The position numbers and the translations under genes are program-made. From Patescibacteria group bacterium UBA5532 (GTDB taxonomy: Bacteria; Patescibacteriota; Gracilibacteria; BD1-5; UBA2023), in contig DINU01000018.1 of assembly GCA_002426885.1 (NCBI GenBank), positions 1 to 64,000 of the forward strand: DNA of 64,000 nt, read 5' to 3'. Under the pieces are notes generated by a model. The model searched no databases, was not told the origin of the DNA, and saw only the letters and a list, made by a program, of their open reading frames with translations. Below, piece after piece: positions 22,353 to 34,328 of this stretch; position 1 is the first letter of the stretch, and every line of letters begins with the position of its first letter.

Positions 22353-22847
22353 ATGGGATTAACTGAAGCAGTACAAAAAGCCATTACCCTGCCGGATAAA
22401 CAAATAGTGCGTGTGTACTCAAGAGACGACACCTACATACCCCGCAGAACAGTATGAGACAGATGCTTTCTTATTATATGACCCAAACATATATCATCCC
22501 TCGAAAAAGATGCTGGGATCAAGTATGGAGAATTTATATATAGTTTATGTACACGGTTTGGAAGAAGGGTTGATATAGTAATGCGAGCCCCTTGAGTACT
22601 TTTTAATAACTCCCTGGATGCTCTTATTGCCACTGGTGCGCCCATGGTGACGAGGAATTTCCCGCATGACTCTGGCCATGTACTCAATACCAAATGATGA
22701 AATCAATACACAGAGGTAATACGATCGATTTATCAGGATGGAAAAACTATTTTCGTAATTACATCTTCTCTTAAAGATTATAATGACCACATTTGAATGG
22801 ACATGACAAGAAATATTGTTGAGGAGATTTATGATACAACTCCATAA
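22353..22847 (+). CDS. Hypothetical protein
   Basis: Encodes 164 residues and ends with TAA, with at least six in-frame TGA codons. It is a soluble mixed alpha/beta-type sequence with no signal peptide or membrane helix. Notable segments are VRVYSRDDTYIPRR, FGRRVDIVMRAPG, LIATGAPMVTRNFPHDSGH and an acidic C-terminus. I do not recognise the family. Base composition is AT-richer than the flanking ftsA-like gene and resembles the 15-19 kb island. It has its own good promoter and stands alone. Confidence 0.7.
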
Positions 22848-22979
22848 TCCTGAGAAATTTTTTCCCTTTCTTCCCCTTGATTTTTATGATTTTTCCTTAT
22901 ATTAAAAGGAGTTAGAAGCAGAAGGAGAAGAAATACGATAGATGCGTGAGTTTTATATTTTTTCATATATCAGACCTTC

Positions 22980-24212
22980 ATGGGTTTTCGCCTCTCGACT
23001 CTTCAGGAGTACAATCGCTTCGTCGCAATAGACATCGGATCCAACAAAATCCGTGTCTTAATCTGTGAGATCGAGAAGTGAGAGCTCCGAATTCTCGGAC
23101 GTGCCAGTATCCGCCAAGCGCGAAGCTATACGATCGGATGAGTGATCACTGACATGCACGGGGTCGCTGAGACGATCCGGCGTGCGATTAATACCGCTGG
23201 CAAAGAACTCGAGCAGATTCCTGAAGATATTATCATCACGCTCCTATCTGACACACTGATCAGTGATACGATCACGACACAGTATATCCGAGCAGATAAA
23301 GACTCGACACTCTCGATGGAAGAGCTCGATGCGATGATCAAGAAGATCGAGTCGCATTCTTTCGAGCGGGCGCGGACGAAAATGCGGACGCAGTACGGGA
23401 CCGATGATATCGAGATGCGTCTCATCTCGAGCACGCTGACCTCGATCTATATCGATGAGAAACGGATCATGAATCCGATCGGTTTCACCGGGAAACATGT
23501 CCGATTCACAGTGCTGAATGTCTTCGCTCCGACGAGCGACTGTAATGTCCTCCGATCGGTTATCACCGCACTTGATCGCAAGACGATCTCGATCATCCCA
23601 CCGCCACTCGCACTTCCGAAGATTATCGAACGGACAGAATATTTTCTCGATACCAATATCTATCTCGATATCGGATACAGCCACACGACGATCGTCATCG
23701 AAGTTCAGGGCGAAGTCATGACATTTCACAGTATTCCGATCGGGACGAATCTCCTCGAGATGGAGCTCGGAAAAGTCGAGACAGACACGGGATCACTCAC
23801 GCGAGAACATCACATGATCGAGCTCCTGCAGTCTTCTCTCGCATGAATCCGAGGAAAAGCAAAGCATAAGAAATACGAGCCGATCGTCTCGGACTTTTTT
23901 CGACTTATCACTGATGGGCTGCTTACGACGGTCGAGGGATACTCGACGTCACTCATTATGAAAAATCTCTTCCTCTCGGGATGAGTTTTTCTCTCTTCCC
24001 TTCCAGAAGAAATGATCGCTGACTTCCTGAAAGACACAGTCCATAAAGACGTCCAGATCCGTGAGCTCAGCACCGTGCTGAATCCTGACCTGAAGATCAC
24101 ATCTGAATATGTCACGACGTATGGACTCGCGCTCATCGCTTCTGATCTGCTCTTGATAAAAAAAGATCCCCTTGTGAGAATCCTTCGATATGTCCTTTAT
24201 CAGTACGAATAA
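22980..24212 (+). CDS. ftsA: FtsA-like actin-family ATPase
   Basis: Encodes 410 residues, the usual FtsA length. The N-terminus FVAIDIGSNKIRVLI is a phosphate-1 motif, followed by GGVITDMHGVAETIRRAI as in FtsA, an SHS2/1C-type insertion (DTITTQYIRADKDSTLSMEELDAM), a phosphate-2-like LDIGYSHTTIVI and an adenosine-type LFLSGGVFLSSLP. FtsA tethers FtsZ filaments to the membrane; the C-terminus here is YVLYQYE rather than a clear amphipathic anchor. PilM of type IV pili shares the fold, but the GVITD block favours FtsA. It is 6 bp upstream of the baseplate-J-like membrane protein and probably co-transcribed with it; ftsZ is not in the window. Confidence 0.8.
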
Positions 24213-24218
24213 GCAAAA

Positions 24219-25868
24219 ATGCCCGCAAACACCACTATTACGATTCATCCTGACGACTCGATACTCTCGGTTATCAATGCGATCCACGCGCTGGATCCGA
24301 TACCGAAAAGCATCACGATCGACGTGTATAAAGCAAGTTTCACGATCGGATACGACTTTTTTATGCTTTTGACACGCCGATTTCCGGGGGTAAATTTTAC
24401 ACTTCTCTCGAATGATCCGACGATCACAGCGATCGCATCAGGATTCTCGATCCGCACGACACGATCGAGTGTGACGAGTGAATTCGAGGAGCACTACACG
24501 AAGAAGCAGTCGACACTGATAAAGCATAACTACACCCGATGGGAATATTTTCTCTATGAAGTAAAACGCTTTTTCGAGTATATTTTCTTTATTATCCGGA
24601 GAAAACCGGAAGCAATTTATAAGTCAAAATCGAAGCTAAAAAGTACAAATTTTGTCCTCATGATTTTCGGACTGATTATGTCACTTTCGTTGCTTCTATT
24701 TATTTTCTATTTTGCCGTCTCGAAGACGACCATCATAATATCGCCTCAGATAAATGTTTCTCCCGTTATTGCGAATGTTATATTTACGTCGACTGGAAAA
24801 ACTCCACTCGATGGAAACAATGTCCTCGAGATGCGTCCGGTCAGTCAGACGATCGAGTCGACGATGAAGTTCCGTGTGACGGCACTCGACATGAATACGA
24901 TCCAGAATTCTCAGGGAACAATCACGGTATACAATGAGCTCAGTGCAGAACAAAGTATGAAGCCAAATACACGATTCGTGACCGATAACGGACTTATTTT
25001 TCGGTCACTCGACTGGATTCGTGTTCCGTGAGCGAAGAGTATAAATGGCATCGCAAGTCCAGGAATGACAGATATTACCGTGATCGCTGATCAGTATGAT
25101 GAGAATAACGAGCTCGTGTGACTCCGAGGAAATATCCCCGATGGGACGATCCTGACGATTCCAGGACTGAAATTTAATCGGGATAAGATCTATGCGAAGG
25201 CAAAATGAGCCTTTGCTGGAGGTGATAATCCGAAACTTCATGTCGTGACACAGTCAGAAGTCGATTCGTTTATGTCGACATTCCGCGTCCAGCTGAAGGC
25301 GACTGCAAAAGAAGAAATCCAGAAAGCGATCAATACACTGAATAAAGAGACGGGTCGCGAATTCAGTCTCCTCGTCGCGGACACGATCCGATATTCCGAT
25401 GAAAATATCGGACTTCTGAATGATGTGCAGATCGGTGACTACGCTGAAGAAGTCGAAATCTGAGGGAAAATCCAGGTACAAGCATATGCATTTGATCGTC
25501 GCAGTGCGATCCAGTATCTGACAGATATTTTCCATGAAAAACTCCTGCAAGGAACTGATAAAGAGCTCGGAATTAATGAGGATACACTCCGTGTTTCGAA
25601 TGTGATCGATCGAAATGAAAGTGGCGACCGCATAAAAGTCACGATCGAGATGAACGCGATCACGACGTACGACTTCGAGAACTCCGCGAATGAACTCACA
25701 CGACAGCTGAAAGCGCTGATCATCGGACTCTCAGCATCAGAGGCAGAAAAACGTCTGAAATCGGATGGACATATCGGAAAAGTCTCGATTCGTTTTTCGC
25801 CATTTTGGCTCCGCTCCGTCTCATCCAATCCAGACAATATCGAGTTTGTGATCGAGAAGAGCGAATAG
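24219..25868 (+). CDS. Baseplate J-domain membrane protein (CPR type)
   Basis: Encodes 549 residues and ends with TAG. Residues 1-90 form a small alpha/beta domain (TITIHPDDSILSVINAI, then LLSNDPTITAIASGF). One transmembrane helix lies near 150-170, and the outer part has a baseplate J/gp47-like domain: GTITVYNEL, NTRFVTDNGLIFRS, VPGAKSINGIASPG, IADQYDENN and TILTIPGLK. This architecture is widespread in CPR genomes, where the function is unknown. The neighbouring FtsA-like gene 6 bp upstream suggests a link to envelope or division machinery rather than a phage tail, and no other phage gene is nearby. Confidence 0.82.
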
Positions 25869-25939
25869 TGGGACTCATAGCTCGAAGGCCTGCCACCTCA
25901 AAAATATAAGCCAAAAGGATCAAGAATAAACCTGAAAAA

Positions 25940-26140
25940 TAAGGTAAAACCCTGTCACCACCTCATGTGAGCAAGAGTCCATGTGAAAGAAAAAGTTGAA
26001 AACTCGAATTTTCTGCAAAGAATCGAATACAAGAATGAAGTAAAAACCAGAGGATAAATCCATGGCACGGGAGGAATTTCTGAGGAATCCACGCTCGTAA
26101 AAGAATCTGGAGATACAATGCAAATAAGAAAAGAAAAAAT
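25940..26140. repeat. Intergenic dispersed repeat copies
   Basis: The 331-bp gap 25869-26199 has no credible gene. It contains a repeat copy with a 5' part (tgtgagcaagagtccatgtg), a middle part (actcgaattttctgcaaagaa) and a weaker second copy on the minus strand near 26080-26110 (acgctcgtaaaagaatctgg). Confidence 0.5.
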
Positions 26141-26199
26141 CAGAAACACTCGAACAAAACTATGCGAAACATAAGAAATCGATATAATCCAGTACGCCT

Positions 26200-27918
26200 A
26201 TGTCTCTCTCTCAAGAAATCGAATCAAAAATCCCGATCCTTGACCTCGTAAATCGCTATATCCAGACGAAAAAAGCTGGGGTAAATTATAAAGCGCTCTG
26301 TCCATTTCATACTGAGAAAACACCTTCATTTGTTATTTCGCCACAGAAAAATATCGCCTACTGTTTCAGCTGTCATAAGTGAGGATGACCGATTCATTTT
26401 CTCATGGAGATAGAAAAACTCGACTATCGAGAAGCCGTCGAGATTCTCGCGAAAGACGCAGGGATCGAGCTCAAGACGAGTTTTTCACGAGAAAAAACTG
26501 GTGAGTTTCAGGATATTTATGCGCTCTATCGAGCGACAGCAGAGTGGTATCACGAAGCGCTTTTTCTCCCAGAAAATAAAGATGCGCTCGACTATCTACT
26601 CGATCGCCATCTTTCGCTCGAGACGATCCGAAAATTCCAGCTCGGATACTCTTCCTCCCCTCGTGATCTCCTCTATCATCTGAAATGACTCGGATTTGCG
26701 GAGAAATTTATCATCGACTCTGGTATTTTTGTCAGTCCATCAAGGGATAAATTTTTCGGTCGCATTATTTTTCCGATTGCGAACTTTCTCTGACATGTCG
26801 TCGCATTTACTGGACGTGTCCGTGATACGAGTCTTCCGAAGTATCTGAATTCTCCGACTTCGAAGATATTTAATAAGAGCTCGATTCTCTACGGACTCCA
26901 TCTCGCGAAGTGACCTGCAAGCAAGGCAGGATCGATCATCATCGTCGAAGGTCAGATGGATACGATTGCGCTCCATCAGGCGGGATTCGAGAATGCGGTC
27001 GGGATCAGCGGAACGGCACTTACAGAAGAGCATATTAAGATTCTGAAGCGTTTCACGAAGAAGATTTATCTCTCGCTGGATAGCGATAATGCGGGTGTAA
27101 ATGCGACATTCTCGAGTCTCGAGAACACTATGAATCATGATATCGATATTCGAGTTATCACGATAAAAAACGGAAAAGATCCGGATGGATTTATTCGTGA
27201 TGGTGGAGATTTTCAGGCGTGTATCGACGATGCACTTTCTCCCATCGATTTCTACATCCAGGAAGGTCAGCGGAAACATGATATCACGAGTCCCATCGGG
27301 AAAAAATCGCTCATCGACGACATGATCGTATTTCTTCTCTCGGTGACATCACACACAGAACGTGATATCTATATCGATACCATCGCGAACCGCATGCAGA
27401 TCACGAAAGATTCACTCTACAGCGAGATCCAGAAGCATACCCGCACTCGCAGAAGTTCTCGATCAGCATCTCAGGAAAGTACAGAAGTAACACCACGTGA
27501 TACAGGAGATGAAAAAACAAAAGTAACCGATCATATTGCAGGATATATTGTAGAATATAATTTTTACGATTTGTTTTTCGAATATTTTCGGTATACTCTG
27601 GAAGACCTCATACGCATGAGGGATTTTGACTTACTTGTGACAGTCCTGCAGAAAGCACCCCTGAATGAGAATGAGCAAGAACGCATTTCTCTCGTCTCGC
27701 TCCTCATCGAGGATGAAAATAGCGAAAAAACGCAGGACAATATCACGCTTGGGTTCAGGATTCTCGTGCAAAAGCTCCATGAGATACTCTTCCGCGATGA
27801 ACGCGACCGAGTACTTACAGGACTCGACATGCAGAGTAAAGAATACATGGAAGCATACGCCTGACTCCTCGGACGCCTCAAGACGCTCTGACTCAGTCAA
27901 GATAGTATGAGACGATAA
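26200..27918 (+). CDS. dnaG: DNA primase
   Basis: Encodes 572 residues and ends with TAA. The N-terminal CHC2 zinc finger is LCPFHTEKTPSF with YCFSCHKGG (Cys39, His42, Cys61, Cys64 approximately). The RNA polymerase/TOPRIM region has FGRIIFPI, FTGRVRD, PKYLNSPTSKIFNKS, the IIIVEGQMDTIAL motif with the catalytic Glu, and LSLDSDNAG with the metal-binding acidic residues. A DnaB-binding-type C-terminal helical region ends the protein. It makes RNA primers for replication. rpoD follows by 27 bp and dnaE comes next, a replication/transcription cluster like the classical macromolecular synthesis operon but without rpsU. Confidence 0.95.
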
Positions 27919-27945
27919 CACATTCTAGTTTTTTAACCTGTTTCT

Positions 27946-29406
27946 ATGAGTACAAAAAAAGATACGAAGAAAAATGAAAAAGATACACCCACCAAGAAAA
28001 TAGATAATGCCCTCGAGGTAAATCTCGATGCGCTCGATGCAGGAGAGATCGATCTCGAAGAGGCACTGAGACTTCTCGATGAAGCCGATGAAAAACGCGG
28101 AAAGTGAGAAGTTTCAGAGAATCATGAGAAGCCAGAAAAGAAGAAGAAAAAAGAAAATCGCGCCGATATGCTGGAAAAAGAGGATGATATAGACGACATG
28201 GAAAATGAAAATGACGACACATTTCACGATGATTTCGACGATATTCCAGATGATGAAGAAGTACTCGATTTTCCAGATATGAAGATCGATGGACGAAAAA
28301 AGAAATTCCTGAAGAAATTTATCGACGTGACCGTCGCACAGGAATTTCTCGAAGATATGCCAGAAGAGATTCAGCTTCTCATGAAGAAATGAAAGGCAGA
28401 AGGACGTCTCACATTCGATGAAGTACTCTCTGCGATCCCGAATGCAGAGGAAGATATCGAGCTCATGGACGAGGTCTATTCACGACTGGCGCGCCTTCAG
28501 ATCGAGCTCGTCGACTCACTCGATCAGGACTCACTTTTCATCGGTGCAAAAGGAAAAAAAGATGAGATCGATCTCTCGGATATTTCCGATGACTCGATCC
28601 GTATGTATCTGAATGAGATCGGAAGATTTTCTCTTATCGATGCGAGTGAAGAGGTACGTCTCGGACACCTCATCCAGAAGTGAGATCAGGGAGCGCGAAA
28701 GAAGCTCGCCGAAGCAAATCTTCGACTCGTCGTCTCGATCGCGAAGAAATATATGGGTCGTGGACTGTGACTACTCGATCTAATCCAGGAATGAAATGTC
28801 GGACTTTTCCGCGCAGTCGATAAATTCGATCCTGATCGTGGTTTTAAGTTCTCGACATACGCGACATGGTGGATCAGGCAGGGAGTCACGCGTGCGATCG
28901 CCGATCAGGCACGTACGATCCGTGTACCGGTTCATATGGTAGAGACGATTAATAAATTTAACTATACTTTCAGACGACTGACACAGGAACTCGCTCGTGA
29001 GCCACTCATGGAAGAGCTCGCACTCGAGCTCGATATGGAGGTAAAAAAAGTCCGCCAGATTATGCGTATCTCGCAGGATATCCTCTCACTCGACTCGCCG
29101 GTCGGTGGCGAAGAAGATACGACACTCGGTGACTTCGTGGAAGATGATAAATATCTCACTCCTGAGAAGGCGACGAATCTCGCGATCCTGAAGGAAAACC
29201 TCTACGAGATGCTTGATTTTCTGACGCCTCGCGAGAAGAAGATCATCATCATGCGATTCTGACTCGATGGTGGGGATATGCACACGCTCGAGGAAGTCGG
29301 ACGTGAATTCGGCGTGACACGTGAGCGTGTCCGTCAGATCGAGGCGAAGACACTCGAGAAGCTCCGCACACACCCAAGTGCTGATAAGATACGCTTTTTC
29401 CACTAG
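27946..29406 (+). CDS. rpoD: Primary RNA polymerase sigma factor
   Basis: Encodes 486 residues and ends with TAG. The first 190 residues are strongly acidic and lysine-rich and stand for region 1. Region 1.2 begins [15 protein letters not shown]; region 2 contains [30 protein letters not shown], where two glycines are TGA, and [12 protein letters not shown]; region 3 has [16 protein letters not shown]; region 4 has [15 protein letters not shown] and the helix-turn-helix [19 protein letters not shown]. This is the housekeeping sigma factor; the promoters proposed elsewhere in the window (TTGACA/TATAAT type) agree with that. Confidence 0.97.
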
Positions 29407-29429
29407 GAAAATAGAGAAGACTGTATGTG

Positions 29430-29645
29430 TCATTGTGTGGCATACAGAAATCCATCGAAGCAAAAAACAAGCTAAAAGTGTGTCATTGCGTCATGCGAGC
29501 AGGAGTCCATAGAGAAAAATGAGCTAAAAACCTGAATTTTAAGGGGAATGAACGAAAGAATGGAGTCTTGAGAAACAAGCCAAAGACCGGTTATTGCCTC
29601 GTGTGTCAGGAATCAATTCGAATCTCAGTACATACGAAAATCAGA
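29430..29645. repeat. Intergenic dispersed repeat copies
   Basis: The 316-bp gap between rpoD and dnaE holds no gene but at least two repeat copies: one near 29478-29560 (tcatgcgagcaggagtccata, later aaaacctgaatttt) and one near 29594-29640 (cctcgtgtgtcaggaatcaattcgaatctc). Confidence 0.55.
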
Positions 29646-29722
29646 CGCAAATCCCCCCCTTCTGTAAAATTTTTTCAGAAAACCCAAGAAGCACGTTCAT
29701 AATCATACGAAAATAGCAGAAA

Positions 29723-32700
29723 ATGTCTTTTGTCCACCTTCATACACACTCACATTATACCTTCCAGCAAGCCTTCTGAACCCCAGAAGATATTATAAAA
29801 CGTGCGAAAACACTCGGTCAGAATGCGATCGCTCTCACAGATGTCGGGAATCTGCATGGCGCATTTGATTTTTATGTCGCGGGAAAAAAAGAAGGAATAA
29901 AAGCGATCATCGGAGTCGAATTTCTCATCTCAGAGAAATGACGCACCAATCGCGAGCGTGGAAATAATCTGTATGAAATCGTTCTTCTTGCGAAGAATTT
30001 CGATGGATATCAGAATCTCATCCAGCTCGTCACATACGCACAAAAAGAAGGATATTACAACGGCAGTGCTCGCATCGACTGGGAGCTTCTCGAGCGATTC
30101 AGTGGAGATCTGATCTGACTTTCTGGATCGATCTATGGAGAAATCGCTCAGCATATCACGACTGGGCAAGATGAAGGCTTTATTCGGGAAAGAATCGAGT
30201 ATTATGAATGAATCTTTGGACGGGGAAATTTTTACCTCGAGATCGAGGAACATCCCGATCGTCCGATCCAGACACGGATAAATACGGAGCTCGTCGCCCT
30301 GTCACGGAAATATCATTTTCCACTTGTCGGGACACAGAATAGCTACTATATCGCGCCAGAAGATGCAGAAATACGCGATCTGATCGCGTGTGTGGCGGAT
30401 GGGAGAGCACTCGATGATCCCGATCGTCCATCGCTTATCTCTGGTGAGTATTCGATCCGACCTTCTGAGGAGATGCGAGAGCTCTTTGTCTATGCGAATG
30501 AAGCATACGAAAATACACAAAAAATCGCGGATGCGATCAATATCGAGATTCCATACGGAGAGTATCAGATTCCGAGTTTTCCGTTGAATGAAGGGGAAGA
30601 AGAGGATTATAATCTCTACATTCGGACATTGGATACAGGATTTCTGAAGCTCTCGACTGAGGAATGGCTTCTCCGACGTATGTGTATCCGTGGACTCGGA
30701 TTTCGATATGATTTTCATCTGACGGAAGAAGATGAGAAAAACTTCATCGATAAAGTCCAGATCGAAACACCCGAGAAAAAACTCTCCGACATGTCAGTCG
30801 AAGAACTCTATACCATCTCCGAGTCATACTATTCAGAAGAGAAAAAATGAATTATTGCGAAGATGAGCGATAATGAAAAGACGATTATCTGACGCCTAGA
30901 ATATGAGCTGACTGTCGTCGATCTGATGGGATTTAATGGATATTTCTGTATCGTCGCGGACTTCATCCGCTATGCGAAAGAAAATAATGTCCCTGTCTGA
31001 CCCTGACGCGGATCTGCAGCAGGTGCGATCCTCGCGTATTTGTCAGGGATCACGGACATCGATCCCCTTCGATATGGACTTCTCTTCGAGCGTTTTCTGA
31101 ATCCAGCACGTGTCACGATGCCAGATATCGATGTGGATTTCTCTGATGCAGGACGTGATGAAGTGCTCGATTATGTGAGACGAAAATACGGAGAAGATCA
31201 TGTCGCACAGGTCTGTACCTTCGGGACACTTGCCGCACGCGCTGCAGTGAAAGATGCTGGGAAAGCTCTCGGGATGAGCTTTTCTGATATGAATATACTC
31301 GCGAAGCAAATCCCCGGGAATCCCGGGATTACCCTCGAGAAAGCCCTGAAAGAAAGTCCAGAATTTCAGAAGACATATGAGTCGGATGAGAAGTATAAAA
31401 AGATTATCGACAGTGCAAAAAAGATGGAGTGAACAGTGCGACAGCTCGGAGTCCACGCGTGTGCTGTGATTATTGCACCAGAGCCGATAACTCGATTTTG
31501 CCCGATCCAGCCACCTCCGAAAGATCCTCGCTCGACCGTGACGCAGTTCTCAGCACATCCGCTCGAAGATCTTGGACTGTTAAAAATGGATTTTCTCGGA
31601 CTGAAAAATCTGACGATCCTCGCGCGAGCAATCGCTGTCATAAAGCGTGTCCACGGTGTCGAGATCGATCTCTTGAAGATCGATTACGAAGATCCGAAAG
31701 TCCTCGCTCGCTTCGGTGCGGGCGACACGACGGGACTCTTTCAGTTTGAGTCTGCTGGTATGCGAAAATACCTTCAGCAACTGAAGCCGTCATGATTCGA
31801 GGATCTGATCGCGATGGTATCACTGTATCGTCCGGGACCGCTGGCGTTTATCCCCGATTTTATCGATCGCAAATACGGAAGAAAAAAAATCGAGTACCCA
31901 CATCCATCTCTCGAAGCGATCTTGAAGCCAACATATGGAATCGCTGTCTATCAGGAGCAGATCATGCAACTCGTACAGGCATTTGCTGGTTTTTCACTCG
32001 GACAAGCAGATATCCTCAGACGTGCGATCGGAAAGAAGAAGTACGATCTCCTCATGGAGCAACGCGCGAAATTCATCGAAGCCGCCCAAAAACAAGGAAA
32101 TCCTGAAGCGCTCGCCGTCTATATTTTCGATGAGATTATCGAGCCATTTGCGGGATATGGATTCAATAAATCTCACGCCGCGTGCTATGCGATGATCGCG
32201 TACCAGACAGCATACTTGAAGAATTATTATGATACAGAATTCATGACAGCGATCATGACGAGTGATGAGGAAGACACCGACCGTATACGCCTCGAGATCG
32301 AAGAAGCCGAAAGTAAAGGGATAAAAGTCCTTCCTCCCGACGTAAATGAGTCGATGAAGCATTTTACCTATATCGATACGGGTGTTATCCGCTTCTGACT
32401 GAAGGCGATAAAGTGACTCGGGCAGGGACCGATTACTGCGATTCAGGAAGGAAGAAAAGAGAAAAAATATGAGACGATCACCGAATTTATCGAGAACACT
32501 GGCTCCGATGTGATCAATAAGAAGTCTCTCGAGTCACTCATCCATGCTGGAGCACTGGACTCACTTGGCGAACGCGCGAGCCTCCTCGCATCGATACCGA
32601 AGATGATCGCATACCTGAAGGAAATAGAATCTAAAAAAGAAACTTCGCAATTATGACTTTTTGACCTTTCTGATGAGATGAGTGAGCATCATTCTTTTAC

Positions 32701-33583
32701 GCTCGAAGATGTCCCACCCATGACATTCGAAGACAAGATCAAGGGAGAAAAACTGATCATCGGCTATCCTGTCTCCTGACATCCGCTTTCTGGTCTCGAA
32801 CAGTATATAGAGGAAAAATCAAAGAATGCGGGAATGATCCGCGAGTGGCTCAAACATCAAGAAAGTAAAGAAGTCGAGGAGGAAGTCCCAGAAATTGCGA
32901 CAGAAGAAAGTGAGAAAGTGCAGAGTTCGGAGGAGGGAGAAAAGACAGAAGCTCCAAAAGCAAAAACTACAAATGACACCGCGTATAAGGATTTACCAAA
33001 AGCACAACTCATCGGTGTCGTGCAGGAAGTCAGAAATATGGTCACAAAAAAAGGAACGATGATGTGCTCTGCGAAAGTCCAGACGATCGGCTTCGATTTC
33101 CGTGTCGTGATCTTCGCGCGATCATATGACGAGCTCGCTCCGAAAGTCCAGGAGGATGCGATCATCGTATGTAATGGGAAGATTCGTCTCGACGAAAGCT
33201 CCAAAGAAATCACCATGATTCCAGATGCGATCACCTCATACACACTGACAAAATTCCGAGAAATTCATGAGAGATATGATCAGGCTCGACGAGATGAGTG
33301 ACGCATGGTACGAGAAGCTTCTCGTACTGAAGCGCAAGAGGTAATCCTCTCTCCGAAAGTGGTAGAAGAGAATATACACACTCCAAAGCAAGAGGAAAAA
33401 TACATGCTCTTCATCCCAGAAGACTGGTCAAAAGAAGACCTTCTCGCGCTTCGCCAATTTCTCGAGGGCGCTCCTCGTGGCGTGACACCGATCTGGATTT
33501 CTGTACACTGACTCGAGAAAGACACGAAGTTTACACTCGAGGATACTGCGATACTCGAGCGATGGATCCGAGAATATAAATAA
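29723..33583 (+). CDS. dnaE: DNA polymerase III alpha subunit
   Basis: Encodes 1286 residues and ends with TAA. The PHP domain starts MSFVHLHTHSHYTF and contains ALTDVGNLHG. The polymerase core has VPVGPGRGSAAGAILAY (two glycines are TGA), PDIDVDF with catalytic aspartates, ARAAVKDAGKALG, QLGVHACAVII, LLKMDFLGLKNL, VSLYRPGPL, YGIAVYQEQIM and FAGYGFNKSHAACYAMIAYQTAYLK. A helix-hairpin-helix region and an OB-fold (LIGVVQEVRNM) follow. Between them, near residue 1040-1090, is a Glu/Lys-rich low-complexity insertion. This is the replicative polymerase; no separate proofreading subunit is in the window. Confidence 0.97.
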
Positions 33584-33588
33584 TCTCC

Positions 33589-34328
33589 ATGAATCTCTTA
33601 CAGATCCAAGCCCTTCTCCGTGAGCAGGCGCATCCCGAAAAGAGAGAAATCCTTTCTCGATTCTTTAAGACTGGCACATGAGAATATGGCGAAGGAGATA
33701 TCTTTCTCGGACTGACAGTGCCAGAAATCCGAGCGATCGTACAGAAATCTCGAGAGGATCTGACATTCTCGGAAGTAGATATATTACTGGAAAGTCCATA
33801 CCATGAAGAGTGCTTTGCGGGTGTCATTACGCTTGTATTTTTCTCCGAGAAAAAGAGATACCCGCTCCCAGAAATCGCACAATTCTACATGGATCACGCG
33901 AAATATATCAATAACTGGGATCTCGTCGATGCATCCTCGGGGTTCATCATCGGACCATACCTCACGACACTCTCCTCGGAAGAGCGAGAAAAATACATAG
34001 ATGCCTGTGTCTCTGATCCATCTCTCTGGGTGAATCGTATTATCATACTTGCGAGCTTTTACCCGATAAAAAACGGAGATGGAGCCATGATTTTCGCACT
34101 TGCACCACGTTTTTTCTCACATCCACACGATCAGCAGTCGGATGGATGCTTCGGGAAGCAGGAAAAAGACAACCGGAAAAACTCCGAGATTTTCTCGATC
34201 AGTATGCATCTCGTATGCCTCGGACGATGCTTCGGTATGCGATCGAGAAGTTCGATCCTGAAGAACGGAAAAAATATATGAAGCAGAAAACTGAGAAAGA
34301 TACGGGAGAATCACTCGGAAACCGTTAA
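33589..34328 (+). pseudogene. AlkD-like DNA alkylation repair protein, frameshifted
   Basis: The N-terminal frame (from ATG 33589) reads as an AlkD/HEAT-repeat DNA glycosylase: LGLTVPEIRAIVQK, ESPYHEECFAGVITLV, NWDLVDASSGFIIGPYL and LWVNRIIILASFYPIKNG. Just after FSHPHD, near 34126-34140, the conserved continuation AVGWMLREAGKRQPEKL appears in another frame and runs to a TAA at 34328. Adding one base at a cagcag run restores a continuous 246-residue protein, so one base seems lost. AlkD removes cationic alkylated bases. It starts 5 bp after dnaE. Its stop codon overlaps that of the convergent recX-like gene by two bases. Confidence 0.8.

Noticed and set aside
24219..25868. Prophage or tailocin based on the baseplate J domain
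   Set aside because: No tail, capsid or integrase gene is near, and this domain occurs in a cellular membrane protein common in CPR genomes.
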